A DNA stretch of 64,000 nucleotides from Talinum fruticosum. Taxonomy: Eukaryota; Streptophyta; Magnoliopsida; Caryophyllales; Talinaceae. The stretch spans positions 4,216,001-4,280,000 of the forward strand of contig JAITYX010000010.1 in the NCBI GenBank assembly GCA_021018815.1, given 5' to 3'. The notes under the pieces were generated by a model that was not told the origin of the DNA, made no database searches, and saw only the letters and a list, made by a program, of their open reading frames with translations. Below, in pieces: positions 22,659 to 38,300 of this stretch. The position numbers and the translations under genes were made by a program. Position 1 is the first letter of the stretch. Each line of letters begins with the position of its first letter.

Positions 22659-25600
22659 CGGATAGTCCGAGTCACTTAGATTTCTAGACCACCTTGAAAT
22701 AGCCGTTGTGCCTTCGTCCTAGCTTCCAACAACTCTTTTTCCACCTTTTGTAAACTGGAAAAGTAGAACGAAAAGACCGTTAGATTTAGAAATAAAATAT
22801 TACTCAAAACAGTAATAGACAAGGTTGTCGGTAAGTTATGAGATTTTCTAAAAATTCCAGCGTTTTGTCCGGCAATGCTTTAACAATCGAAGCCCTTTGT
22901 TTTTTCTTTTTCTTCATATAATTGACATTTGAAAAACCTGCAAAAATATTAAGCACAATGGTTCTCAAAGTATAAATATACTTTGGTCCATAATTAGATA
23001 AGGATTAGTCTAAATAAAGCATTTAATGACTAATTACCTTAATCTATTAATCGAAATATTTCAAGTCTAATATTCAATATACTCAGATTCTAGATATGCC
23101 AAAACTAATAAATAAATCATTCAATCTTAATGGGTACATAAGTTATTTAAACATTTTACAATTACTCATGATTAAACAAATAATAGCATAGGCAAAACTA
23201 AATGTTTGAGTCCGACTTAGTGGGCTAGAATATAAGATCCGAGTGGGTCAATCTTACTCACTAACTTAGATTCTACTTTCTAAGTCCGAGTCCGACTTAG
23301 TGGGTCGAGAATCTAAGATCCGAGTGGGTCGGTCTTACTCACTAACTCAGATTGTACTTTCGAGTCCGAGTCCGACTTAGTGGGTCGAGTATCCGAGATT
23401 TGAGTGGTCGGTCTTACTCGATCTGTCATAAGTAACTCAGATTCCAATTTCGAGTCTCGGACTTACTCGGATAATCGGAATATACTTAATTTTGAGATCG
23501 AGTCAAGAATAAGTCATATTGAAATGATAAATTGTAAAGCATATGACTTAATTAAATGAATTTCTTTTAGGAAGCTTGTTGCTTTATCCTAAATTTTGAT
23601 GAATGCATGAAATCAAAATACATCCATCGGATAGTCCGAGTCACTCAGATTTCTAGAGCACCTTGTCGGTCAAGTAGAACGAAAAGACCGTTAGACTCGG
23701 AAATAAAATATTACCCAAAACAGGTAATAGACAAGGCTGTCAGTAAGTTATGAGCTTTTCTAAAAATTCCAGCGTTTTGTCCGGCAAGCGCTTCAACAAT
23801 CGAAGCCCTTTGTTTCGCTTTTCTTCATATAATTGGCATTAGAAAACCTGTAAAAATATTAAGCACAATGGTTCTCAAAGTATAAATATACGTTGGTCCA
23901 TAATTAGATAAGGATTAGTCTAAATAAAGCATTTAATGACTAATTACCTTAATCTATTAATCCGGAATATTTCAAGTCTAATATTGAATATAATCGGATC
24001 CTAGATACGCCAAAACTCATAAATAAATTATCCAATCTTAATGGGCACATGAGTTATATAAACATTTTACAATTACTCATGATTAAACAAATAACAAGCA
24101 TAGGCAAAACTAAATGTTTGAGTCCGACTTAGTGGGCCGAATCCGAGATCCGAGTGGGTCGGTCTTACTCACTAACTCGGATTCTACTTTCGAGTCCGAG
24201 TCCGACTTAGTGGGTCGAATCCGAGATTTGAGTGGTCGAGTCTTACTTAGTCTTTCATAAGTAACTCGGATTCCAATTTCGAGTCTCGGACTTACTCGGA
24301 TAATCCGAACATACATAAGTTTGAGATCGAGTCAAGAATAAGTCATATTGAAATGATAAATTGTAAAGCATATGACTTAATTAAATGAATTTCTTTTAGG
24401 AATCTTGTTGCTTTATCCTAAATTTTGATGAATGCATGAAATCAAAATACATCCAACGGATAGTCCGAGTCACTCAGATTTCTAGAGCACCTTGTCGGTC
24501 GAGTAGAACAAAAAGACCGTTAGACTCGAAATAAAATATTACCCAAAACGAGTAATAGACAAGGTCTGTCGGTAAGTTATGAGCTTTTCTAAAAATTCCA
24601 GCGATTTGTCCGGGAGCGCTTTAACAATTACAAGCCCTTTGTTTCTGCTTTTTCTTCATATAATTGGCAATAGAAAACCCGCAAAAATATTAAGCACAAT
24701 GGTTCTCAAAGTATAAATATACTTTGGTCCATAATTAGATAAGGATTAGTCTAAATAAAGCATTTAATGACTAATTACCTTAATTTATTAATCTGGAATA
24801 TTTCAAGTCTAATATTGAATATACTCGGATTCTAGATATGCCATAACTCATAAATAAATCATTCAATCTTAATGGGCACATAGGTTATTTAAACATTTTA
24901 CAATTACTCATGATTAAACAAATAATAGCATAGGCAAAACTTAATGTTTGAGTCCGACTTAGCGGGTCAGAATCCGATATCCGAGTAGGTCGAGTCTTAC
25001 TCACTAACTCGGATTCTACTTTCCGAGTCCGAGTCCGACTTAGTGGGTAAGAATCCGAGATTGTAGTGGTCGGTCTTACTCGGTCTTTCATAAGTAACTC
25101 GGATTCCAATTTATAAGTCTCGGACTTACTCGGATAATCTGAATATACTTAAGTTTGAGATCAATCAAGAATAAGTCAAATTGAAATGATAAGTTGTAAA
25201 GTATATGACTTTATTAAATGAAATTCTTTTAGGAAGCTTGTTGCTTTATCCTAAATTTTGATGAATGCATGAAATCAAAATACATCCATCGGATAGTCCG
25301 AGTCACTCGGATTTCTAGAGCACCTTGTCGATCAAGTAGAACGAAAAGACCGTTAGACTCGTAAATAAAATATTACCCAAAACAGTAATAGAAAAGGCTG
25401 TCGGTAAGTTATGAGCTTTTCTAAAAATTCCAGCTGTTTTGTCCGGCGGTGCTTTAACAATCGAAGCCCTTCGTTTTTGCTTTTTCTTGATATAATTGGC
25501 ATGAGAAAAACTTGTAAAAATATTAAGCACAATGGTTCTCAAAGTATAAATATACGTTGTTCCATAATTAGATAAGGATTAGTCTAAATAAAGCATTTCA

Positions 25601-28600
25601 TGACTAATTACCTTAATCTATTAATCGGAATATTTCAAGTCTAATATTGAATATACTTAGATTCTAGATATGCCAAAACTCATAAATAAATCATTCAATC
25701 TTAATGGGCACATGAGTTATTTAAACATTTTACAATTACTCATGATTAAACAAATAATAGCATAGGCAAAACTAAATGTTTGAGTCTCACTTAGTGGGTC
25801 AAAATCCGATATCCGAGTAGGTCGGTCTTACTCACCGACTCGGATTCTACTTTTGAGTCCGAGTCCGACTTAGTTGGTCGAATTTGACATTTGAGTGGTC
25901 GAGTCTTACTCACTCTTTCATAAGTAACTCATATTCCAATTTCGAGTCTCGGACTTACTCGGATAATCCGAATATACTTAAGTTTGAGATCGATCAAGAA
26001 TAAGTCATATTGAAATGATAAATTGTAAAGCATATGACTTTATTAAATGAAATTCTTTTAGGAAGCTTGTTGCTTTATCCTAAATTTTGATGAATGCATG
26101 AAATCAAAATACATCCATCGGATAGTCCGAGTTACTCAGATTTCTAGAACACCTTGTCGATCAAGTAGAACGAAAAGACCGTTAGACTCGAAATAAAATA
26201 TTACCCAAAACAGTAATAGACAAGGTCGTCAGTAAGTTATGAGCTTTTCTAAAAATTCCGAGTGTTTTGTCCGGCGGTGCTTTAACAATCGAAGCCCTTT
26301 GTTTTTGCTTTTTCTTGATATAATAGGCATGAGAAAAACTCGCAAAATATTAAGCACAATGGTTCTCAAAGTATAAATATACTTTGGTCCATAATTAGAT
26401 AAGGATTAGTCTAAATAAAACATTTAATGACTAATTACCTTAATCTATTAATCTGGAATATTTCAAGTCTAATATTCAATATACTCAGATTCTAGATACG
26501 CCAAAACTTATAAATAAATCATCCAATCTTAATGGGCACATGAGTTATTTAAACATTTTACAATTACTCATGATTAAACAAACAATAGCATAGGCAAAAC
26601 TAAATGTTTGAGTCCGACTTAGTGGGTCGAATATGAGATCCGAGTGGGTCGGTCTTACTCACTAACTCGGATTCTACTTTCCGAGTCCGAGTCCGACTTA
26701 GTGGGTCGAATCGGACATTTGAGTGGTCGGTCTTACTCGCCTTTCATAAGTAACTCATATTCCAATTTGTGAGTCTCGGACTTACTCGGATAATCCGAAT
26801 ATACTTAAGTTTGAGATCGATCAAGAATAAGTCATATTGAAATGATAAATTGTAAAGCATATGACTTAATTAAATGAATTTCATTTAGGAAGCTTGTTGC
26901 TTTATCCTAAATTTTGATGAATGCATGAAATCAAAATACATCCATCGGATAGTCCGAGTCACTCAGATTTCTAGAGCACCTTGTCGATCAAGTAGAACGA
27001 AAAGACGGTTATACTCGGACATAAAATATTACCCAAAACAGGAATAGACAAGGCCGTCGGTAAGTTATGAGCTTTTCTAAAAATTCCAGCGTTTTGTCCG
27101 GCGAGTGCTTTAACAATCGAAGCTCTTTGTTTTTGCTTTTTTTTTATATAATTGGCATTAGAAAAACCCGCAAAAATATTAAACACAATGGTTCTCAAAG
27201 TATAAATATACTTTGATCCATAATTAGATAAGGATTAGTCTAAATAAAGCATTTAATGACTAATTACCTTAATCTATTAATCTGGAATATTTCAAGTCTA
27301 ATATTGAATATACTCGGATTCTAGATATGCCATAACTCATAAATAAATCATTCAATCTTAATGGGCACATGAGTTATTTAAACATTTTACAATTACTCAT
27401 GATTAAACAAATAATAGCATAGGCAAAACTAAATGTTTGAGTCCGACTTAGTGGGTCATAATCTAAGATCCGAGTGGGTCGGTCTTACTCACTAACTCGG
27501 ATTCTACTTTCCGAGTCCGAGTCCGACTTAGTGGGTCGGAATCCGAGATTTGAGTGGTCGGCCTTACTCGCTCTTTCATAAGTAACTCGGATTCCAATTT
27601 CTAAGTCTCGGACTTACTCGGATAATCCGAATATACTTAAGTTTTAGATCGACTCAAGAATAAGTCATATTGAAATGATAAATTGTAAAGCATATGACTT
27701 TATTAAATGAATTTCTTTTAGGAATCTTGTTGCTTTATCCTAAATTTTGATGAATGCGTGAAATCAAAATACATCCAACTGGATAGTCCGAGTCACTCAG
27801 ATTTCTAGAGCACCTTGTCGATCAAGAGAACGAGAAGACCGTTATACTCGTAAATAAAATATTACCCAAAACAAGTAATAGACAAGGCTGTCAGTAAGTT
27901 ATGAGCTTTTCTAAAAATTCAGCGTTTTGTCCGGCAAGTGCTTTAACAATCGTAAGCCCTTTGTTTTTGCTTTTTCTTCATATAATTGGCATGAGAAAAA
28001 CTCGAAAAACTATTAAGCACAATGGTTCTCAAAGTATAAATATACTTTGGTCCATAATTAGATAAGGATTTGTCTAAATAAAGCATTTAATGACTAATTA
28101 TCGTAATCTATTAATCTGGAATATTTCAAGTCTAGTATTGAATATACTCGATTCTAGATATGCCAAAACTCATAAATAAATCATCCAATCTTAATGGGCA
28201 CATGAGTTATTTAAACATTTTATAGTTACTAATGATTGAACAAATAATAGCATAGGCAAAACTAAATGTTTGAGTCTAACTTAGTGGGTTAGAATCCGAG
28301 ATCCGAGTGGGTCGGTCTTACTCACTAACTCGCATTCTACTTTCCGATTTTGAGTCCGACTTAGTGGGTCGAATCCGAGATTTGAGTGGTCGAGTCTTAC
28401 TCGGCCTTTCATAAGTAACTCGGATTCCAATTTCGAGTCTCGGACTTACTCGGATTATCCGAATATACTTAAGTTTGAGATTTGTCAAGACTAAGTCATA
28501 TTGAAATGATAAATTATAAAGCATATGACGTAATTAAATGAATTTCTTTTAGGGAGCTTGTTGCTTTATCCTAAATTTTGATGAATGCATGAAATCAAAA

Positions 28601-29356
28601 TACGTCCAACTGGATAGTCCGAGTCACTCAGATTTCTAGAGCACCTTGTCGACCAAGTAGAACGAAAAGACCGTTGGAGTCACAAATAAAATATTACCCA
28701 AAACAAGTAATAGAAAAGGCTGTCAAGTAAGTTATGAGCTTTTCTAAAAATTCCAACTGTTTTGTCCGGCAGGTGCTTTAACAATCGAAGCCCTTTTTTT
28801 TACTTTTTCTTCATATAATTGGCATTAGAAACACCCGCAAAAATATTAAGTACAATGGTTCTCAAAGTATAAATATACTTTGGTCCATAAATAGATAAGG
28901 ATTTGTCTAAATAAACCATTTAATGACTAATTACCTTAATTTATTAATCTGGAATATTTCGAGTCTACTATTGAATATACTTAGATTTTAGATATGCCAA
29001 AACTCATAAATAAATCATTCAATCTTAATAGGCACATGAGTTATTTAAACATTTTACAATTACTCATGATTAAACAAATAATAGCATTGGCAAAACTAAA
29101 TGTTTGAGTCCGACTTAGTGGGTCGAATCGATATCCGAGTAGGTCGGCCTTACTCACTAACTCGCATTCTACTTTCCGAGTCCGAGTCCGACTTGGTGGG
29201 TCGAATCCGAGATTTGAGTGGTCGAGCCTTACTCGCCTTTCATAAGTAACTCGGATTCCAACTTCGAGTCTCGGACTTACTCGGATAATTTGAATATACT
29301 TAAGTTTGAGATCACCAATAATAAGTCATATTGAAATGATAAATTGTAAAGCATAT

Positions 29357-32300
29357 GATGTAATTAAATGAATTTCTTTTAGGAAGCTTGTTGCGTTATC
29401 CTAAATTTTGATGAATGCATGAAATCAAAATACATCCAACGGATAGTCTTAGTCACTTAGATTTCTAGAGCACCTTGTCAGTCAAGTAGAAAGAAAAGAC
29501 CGTTAGACTCGTAAATAAAATATTACCCAAAACCGTAATAGACAAGGTTATCAGTAAGTTATGAGCTTTTCTAAAAATTCCAGCGTTTTGGCTGGCAAGT
29601 GCTTTAACAATCGGCAGCCCATTGTTTTTGCTTTTTCTTGATATAATTGGCATTAGAAAAACTTGTAAAAATATTAAGCACAATGGTTCTCAAAGTATAA
29701 ATATACGTTGGTCCATAATTAGATAAGGATTCGTCTAAATAAAGCATTTAATGACTAATTATCTTAATTTATTAATCTGGAATATTTCAAGTCTAATATC
29801 CAATATACTCGATTCTAGATACGCCAAAACTCAAAAATAAATCATCCAATCTTAATGGGCACATGAGTTATTTAAACATTTTATAGTTACTAGTGATTAA
29901 ACAAATAATAGCATAGGCAAAACTAAATGTTTGACTCTCGACTTAGTGGGTCGAATCCGAGATCCGAGTGGGTCGGCCTTACTCACTAACTCGCATTCTA
30001 CTTTCCGAGTTTGAGTCCGACTTAGTGGGTCGAATCCGAGATTTGAGTGGTCGAGCCTTACTCGCCTTTCATAAGTAACTCGGATTCCAACTTTCGAGTC
30101 TCGGACTTACTCGGATAATTTGAATATACTTACGTTTGAGATCGACCAAGAATAAGTCATATTGAAATGATAAATTGTAAAGCATATGATGTAATTAAAT
30201 GAATTTCTTTTAGGAAGCTTGTTGCGTTATCCTAAATTTTGATGAATGCATGAAATCAAAATACATTCAACTGGATAGTCTTAGTCACTTAGATTTCTAG
30301 AGCACCTTGTCGACCAAGAGAAAGAAAAGACCGTTAGACTCGAGAAATAAAATATTACCCAAAACAAGTAATAAACAAGGTTTTCAATAAGTTATGAGCT
30401 TTTCTAAAAATTCCAACGTTTTGGCTGGCAAGGTGCTTTAACAATCGACAGCTCCATTGTTTTTGCTTTTTCTTGATATAATTGGCATTAGAAAAACTTC
30501 TAAAAATATTAAGCACAATGGTTCTCAAAGTATAAATATACGTTGGTCCATAATTAGATAAGGATTCGTCTAAATAAAGCATTTAATGACTAATTATCTT
30601 AATTTATTAATCTGGAATATTTCAAGTCTAATATCCAAAATACTCGATTCTAGATACGCCAAAACTTATAAATAAATCATCCAATCTTAATGGGCACATG
30701 AGTTATTTAAACATTTTATAGTTACTCATGATTAAACAAATAATAGCATAGGCAAAACTAAATGTTTGAGTCCGACTTAGTGGGTCGAATCCGAGATCCG
30801 AGTGGGTCGGCCTTACTCACTAACTCGCATTCTACTTTCCGAGTTTGAGTCCGACTTAGTGGGTCGAATCCGAGATTTGAGTGGTTAGTCTTACTCAGCC
30901 TTTCATAAGTAACTCGGATTCCCATTTCTAAGTCTCGGACTTACTCGTATAATATGAATATACTTAAGTTTCGGATCACCAAGAATAAGTCATATTGAAA
31001 TGATAAATTGTAAAGCATATGACTTTATTAAATGAAATTCTTTTAGGAAGCTTGTTGCTTTATCCTAAATTTTGATGAATGCATGAAATCAAAATACATC
31101 CATCTGGATAGTCCGAGTCACTCAGATTTCTAGAGCACCTTGTCAGTCAAGAGAACGAAAATTCCGTTAGACTCGTAAATAAAATATTACCCAAAACAAG
31201 TAATAAACAAGGCTGTCAAGTAAGTTATGAGCTTTTCTAAAAATTCCAAGTGTTTTGTCCGGCAGTGCTTTAACAATCGAAGCTCTTTGTTTTTGCTTTT
31301 TCTTGATATAATTGGCATGAGAAAACCTCGCAAAAATATTAAGCACAATGGTTCTCAAAGTATAAATATACTTTGGTCCATAATTTGATAAGGATTAGTC
31401 TAAATAAAGCATTTAATGACTAATTACCTTAATCTATTAATCTGAATATTTCAAGTCTAATATTGAATATACTCGTATTCTAGATATGCCAAAACTCATA
31501 AATAAATCATTTAATCTTAATGGGCACATGAGTTATTTAAACATTTTACAATTACTCTTGATTAAACAAATAATAGCATAGGCAAAACTAAATGTTTGAG
31601 TCCGACTTAGTGGGTCGAATCCGATATCCGAGTAGGTCGGCCTTACTCACTAACTCGCATTCTACTTTCCGAGTCCGAGTCCGACTTAGTGGGTCGAATA
31701 TGAGATTTGAGTGGTCGGCCTTACTCGCCTTTCATAAGTAACTCGGATTCCAATTTCGAGTCTCGGACTTACTCGTATAATTTGAATATACTTAAGTTTG
31801 AGATCAGCTAAGAATAAGTCATATTGAAATGATAAATTGTAAAGCATATGATGTAATTAAATGAATTTCTTTTAGGAAGCTTGTTGCGTTATCCTAAATT
31901 TTGATGAACGCATGAAATCAAAATACATTCAACTGATAGTCTTAGTCACTTAGATTTCTAGAGCACCTTGTCGACCAAGAGAAAGAAAAGACCGTTAGAC
32001 TCGAGAAATAAAATATTACCCAAAACAAGTAATAAACAAGGTTTTCAATAAGTTATGAGCTTTTCTAAAAATTCCAGCTGTTTGGTCGGCAAGTGCTTTA
32101 ACAATCAAGCAACCCATTGTTTTTGCTTTTTCTTGATATAATTGGCATTAGAAAAACTTCTAAAAATATTAAGCGCAATGGTTCTCAAAGTATAAATATA
32201 CGTTGGTCCATAATTAGATAAGGATTCGTCTAAATAAAGCATTTAATGACTAATTATCTTAATTTATTAATCTGGAATATTTCAAGTCTAATATCCAATA

Positions 32301-35300
32301 TACTCGATTCTAGATACGCCAAAACTCATAAATAAATCATCCAATCTTAATGGGCACATGAGTTATTTAAACATTTTATAGTTACTCATGATTAAACAAA
32401 TAATAGCATAGGCAAAACTAAATGTTTGAGTCTCGACTTAGTGGGTCGAATCCGAGATCCGAGTGGGTCGGCCTTACTCACTAACTCGCATTCTACTTTC
32501 CGAGTTTGAGTCCGACTTAGTGGGTCGAATCCGAGATTTGAGTGGTTAGTCTTACTCGCCTTTCATAAGTAACTCGGATTCCAATTTCGAGTCTCGGACT
32601 TACTCGTATAATTTGAATATACTTAAGTTTGAGATCGACCAAGAATAAGTCATATTGAAATGATAAATTGTAAAGCATATGATGTAATTAAATGAATTTC
32701 TTTTAGGAAGCTTGTTGCGTTATCCTAAATTTTGATGAATGCATGAAATCAAAATACATTCAACTGATAGTCTTAGTCACTTAGATTTCTAGAGCACCTT
32801 GTCAGCCAAGAGAAAGAAAAGACCGTTAGACTCGAGAAATAAAATATCACCCAAAACAAGTAATAAACAAGGTTTTGAATAAGTTATGAGCTTTTCTAAA
32901 AATTCCAAATGTTTTGGTCGGCAAGTGCTTTAACAATCGCAGCTCCATTGTTTTTGCTTTTTCTTGATATAATTGGCATTAGAAAAACTTCTAAAAATAT
33001 TAAGCGCAATGGTTCTCAAAGTATAAATATACGTTGGTCCATAATTAGATAAGGATTCGTCTAAATAAAGCATTTAATGACTAATTATCTTAATTTATTA
33101 ATCTGGAATATTTCAAGTCTAATATCCAATATACTCGATTCTAGATACGCCAAAACTCATAAATAAATCATCCAATCTTAATGGGCACATGAGTTATTTA
33201 AACATTTTATAGTTACTCATGATTAAACAAATAATAGCATAGGCAAAACTAAATGTTTGAGTCTCGACTTAGTGGGTCGAATCCGAGATCCGAGTGGGTC
33301 GGCCTTACTCACTAACTCGCATTCTACTTTCCGAGTCTGAGTCCGACTTAGTGGGTCGAATCCGAGATTTGAGTGGTTAGTCTTACTCGCCTTTCATAAG
33401 TAACTCGGATTCCAATTTCTAAGTCTCGGACTTACTCGTATAATCCGAATATACTTAAGTTTCGGATCACTCAAGAATAAGTCATATTGAAATGATAAAT
33501 TGTAAAGCATATGACTTTATTAAATGAAATTCTTTTAGGAAGCTTGTTGCTTTATCCTAAATTTTGATGAATGCATGAAATCAAAATACATCCATCTGAT
33601 AGTCTCGAGTCACTCGGATTTCTAGAGCACCTTGTCAGCCAAGAGAACGAAAAGACCGTTAGACTCGTAAATAAAATATTACCCAAAACAAGTAATAGAC
33701 AAGGCCGTCAGTAAGTTATGAGCTTTTCTAAAAATTCCAAGTGTTTTGTCCGGCAAGTGCTTTAACAATCGAAGCTCTTTGTTTTTGCTTTTTCTTGATA
33801 TAATTGGCAATTGAAAAACTCGCAAAAATATTAAGCACAATGGTTCTCAAAGTATAAATATACTTTGGTCCATAATTAGACAAGGATTAGTCTAAATAAA
33901 GCATTTAATGACTAATTACCTTAATCTATTAATCTGAATATTTCAAGTCTAATATTGAATATACTCGTATTCTAGATATGCCAAAACTCATAAATAAATC
34001 ATTTAATCTTAATGGGCACATGAGTTATTTAAACATTTTACAATTACTCTTGATTAAACAAATAATAGCATAGGCAAAACTAAATGTTTGAGTCTCGACT
34101 TAGTGGGTTAGAATCTGATATCCGAGTAGGTCGGCCTTACTCACTAACTCGCATTCTACTTTCCGAGTCCGAGTCCGACTTAGTGGGTCGAATATGAGAT
34201 TTGAGTGGTCGGCCTTACTCGGCCTTTCATAAGTAACTCGTATTCCAATTTCGAGTCTCGGACTTACTCGTATAATTTGAATATACTTAAGTTTGAGATC
34301 ACCAAGAATAAGAAATATTGAAATGATAAATTGTAAAGCATATGATGTAATTAAATGAATTTCTTTTAGGAAGCTTGTTGCGTTATCCTAAATTTTGATG
34401 AATGCATGAAATCAAATTACATTCAACTGATAGTCTTAGTCACTTAGATTTCTAGAGCACCTTGTCAGCCAAGTAGAAAGAAAAGACCGTTAGACTCGAG
34501 AAATAAAATATTACCCAAAACAAGTAATAAACAAGGTTTTCAATAAGTTATGAGCTTTTCTAAAAATTCCAGCTGTTTTGGTCGGCAAGTGCTTTAACAA
34601 TCGCAGCTCCATTGTTTTTGCTTTTTCTTGATATAATTGGCATTAGAAAAACTTCTAAAAATATTAAGCGCAATGGTTCTCAAAGTATAAATATACATTG
34701 GTCCATAATTAGATAAGGATTCGTCTAAATAAAGCATTTAATGACTAATTATCTTAATTTATTAATCTGGAATATTTCAAGTCTAATATCCAATATACTC
34801 GATTCTAGATACGCCAAAACTCATAAATAAATCATCCAATCTTAATGGGCACATGAGTTATTTAAACATTTTATAGTTACTCATGATTAAACAAATAATA
34901 GCATAGGCAAAACTAAATGTTTGAGTCTAACTTAGTGGGTCGGAATCGATATCCGAGTGGGTCGGCCTTACTCACTAACTCGCATTCTACTTTCCGAGTT
35001 TGAGTCCGACTTAGTGGGTCGAATCCGAGATTTGAGTGGTTAGTCTTACTCGCCTTTCATAAGTAACTCGGATTCCAATTTCTAAGTCTCGGACTTACTC
35101 GGATAATCCGAATATACTTAAGTTTCGGATCAGTCAAGAATAAGTCATATTGAAATGATAAATTGTAAAGCATATGACTTTATTAAATGAAATTCTTTTA
35201 GGAAGCTTGTTGCTTTATCCTAAATTTTGATGAATGCATGAAATCAAAATACATCCATCGGATAGTCTCGAGTCACTTAGATTTCTAGAGCACCTTGTCA

Positions 35301-38300
35301 GCCAAGTAGAACGAAAAGACCGTTAGACTCGTAAATAAAATATTACCCAAAACAAGTAATAGACAAGGCCGTCAAGTAAGTTATGAGCTTTTCTAAAAAT
35401 TCCAAGTGTTTTGTCCGGCGGTGCTTTAACAATCGAAGCTCTTTGTTTTTGCTTTTTCTTGATATAATTGGCATGAGAAAAACTCGCAAAAATATTAAGC
35501 ACAATGGTTCTCAAAGTATAAATATACTTTGGTCCATAATTAGATAAGGATTAGTCTAAATAAAACATTTAATGACTAATTACCTTAATCTATTAATCTG
35601 AATATTTCAAGTCTAATATTGAATATACTCGGATTCTAGATATGCCAAAACTCATAAATAAATTATTTAATCTTAATGGGCACATGAGTTATTTAAACAT
35701 TTTACAATTACTCTTGATTAAACAAATAATAGCATAGGCAAAACTAAATGTTTGAGTCTCGATTTAGTGGGTCGAATCCGATATCCGAGTAGGTCGGTCT
35801 TACTCACTAACTCGCATTCTACTTTCCGAGTCCGAGTCCGACTTAGTGGGTGAGAATATGAGATTTGAGTGGTCAGCCTTACTCGCCTTTCATAAGTAAC
35901 TCGGATTCCAATTTCGAGTCTCGGACTTACTCGTATAATTTGAATATACTTAAGTTTGAGATCACCAAGAATAAGTCATATTGAAATGATAAATTGTAAA
36001 GCATATGATGTAATTAAATGAATTTCTTTTAGGAAGCTTGTTGCGTTATCCTAAATTTTGATGAATGCATGAAATCAAAATACATTCAACTGATAGTCTT
36101 AGTCACTTAGATTTCTAGAGCACCTTGTCGGTCAAGAGAAAGAAAAGACCGTTAGACTCGAGAAATAAAATATCACCCAAAACAAGTAATAAACAAGGTT
36201 TTGAATAAGTTATGAGCTTTTCTAAAAATTCCAGCTGTTTTGGTCGGCAAGTGCTTTAACAATCGCCAGCCCATTGTTTTTGCTTTTTCTTGATATAATT
36301 GGCATTAGAAAAACTTCTAAAAATATTAAGCGCAATGGTTCTCAAAGTATAAATATACGTTGGTCCATAATTAGATAAGGATTCGTCTAAATAAAGCATT
36401 TAATGACTAATTATCTTAATTTATTAATCTGGAATATTTCAAGTCTAATATCCAATATACTCGATTCTAGATACGCCAAAACTCATAAATAAATCATCCA
36501 ATCTTAATGGGCACATGAGTTATTTAAACATTTTATAGTTACTCATGATTAAACAAATAATAGCATAGGCAAAACTAAATGTTTGAGTCCGACTTAGTGG
36601 GTCGAATCGAGATCCGAGTGGGTCGGTCTTACTCACTAACTCGCATTCTACTTTCCGAGTTTGAGTCCGACTTAGTGGGTCGAATCCGAGATTTGAGTGG
36701 TTAGTCTTACTCGCCTTTCATAAGTAACTCGGATTCCAATTTCTAAGTCTCGGACTTACTCGTATAATCCGAATATACTTAAGTTTCGAGATCGATCAAG
36801 AATAAGTCATATTGAAATGATAAATTGTAAAGCATATGACTTTATTAAATGAAATTCTTTTAGGAAGCTTGTTGCTTTATCCTAAATTTTGATGAATGCA
36901 TGAAATCAAAATACATCCATCGGATAGTCTCGAGTCACTCAGATTTCTAGAGCACCTTGTCGACCAAGTAGAACGAAAAGACCGTTAGACTCGTAAATAA
37001 AATATTACCCAAAACAAGTAATAGACAAGGCCGTCAGTAAGTTATGAGCTTTTCTAAAAATTCCAAGTGTTTTGTCCGGCAAGGTGCTTTAACAATCGAA
37101 GCTCTTTGTTTTTGCTTTTTCTTGATATAATTGGCAATTGAAAAACCCGCAAAAATATTAAGCACAATGGTTCTCAAAGTATAAATATACTTTGGTCCAT
37201 AATTAGATAAGGATTAGTCTAAATAAAGCATTTAATGACTAATTACCTTAATCTATTAATCTGAATATTTCAAGTCTAATATTGAATATACTCGGATTCT
37301 AGATATGCCAAAACTCATAAATAAATCATTTAATCTTAATGGGCACATGAGTTATTTAAACATTTTACAATTACTCTTGATTAAACAAATAATAGCATAG
37401 GCAAAACTAAATGTTTGAGTCTCGACTTAGTGGGTCGAATCCGATATCCGAGTAGGTCAGTCTTACTCACTAACTCGCATTCTACTTTCCGAGTCCGAGT
37501 CCGACTTAGTGGGTCGAATATGAGATTTGAGTGGTCGAGCCTTACTCGGCCTTTCATAAGTAACTCGGATTCCAATTTCGAGTCTCGGACTTACTCGGAT
37601 AATTTGAATATACTTAAGTTTGAGATCACCAAGAATAAGTCATATTGAAATGATAAATTGTAAAGCATATGATGTAATTAAATGAATTTCTTTTAGGAAG
37701 CTTGTTGCGTTCTCCTAAATTTTGATGAATGCATGAAATCAAAATACATCCAACGGATAGTCTTAGTCACTTAGATTTCTAGAGCACCTTGTCAGTCAAG
37801 TAGAAAGAAAAGACCGTTAGACTCGTAAATAAAATATTACCCAAAACTGTAATAGACAAGGTTGTCGATAAGTTATGAGCTTTTCTAAAAATTCCAGCCG
37901 TTTTGTCCGGGAGCGCTTTAACAATTACAAGGCTTTTGTTTCTGCTTTTTCTTCATATAATTGGCATTAGAAAACCTGCAAAAATATTAAGCACAATAGT
38001 TCTCAAAGTATAAATATACATTGATCCATAATTAGATAAGGATTAGTCTAAATAAAGCATTTAATGACTAATTACCTTAATCTATTAATCGGGAATATTT
38101 CAAGTCTAATATTGAATATACTCGGATTCTAGATATGCCATAACTCATAAATAAATCATTCAATCTTAATGGGCACATAGGTTATTTAAACATTTTACAA
38201 TTACTCATGATTAAACAAATAATAGCATAGGCAAAACTTAATGTTTGAGTCCGACTTAATGGGTCGAATATGATATCCGAGTAGGTCGGTCTTACTCACT

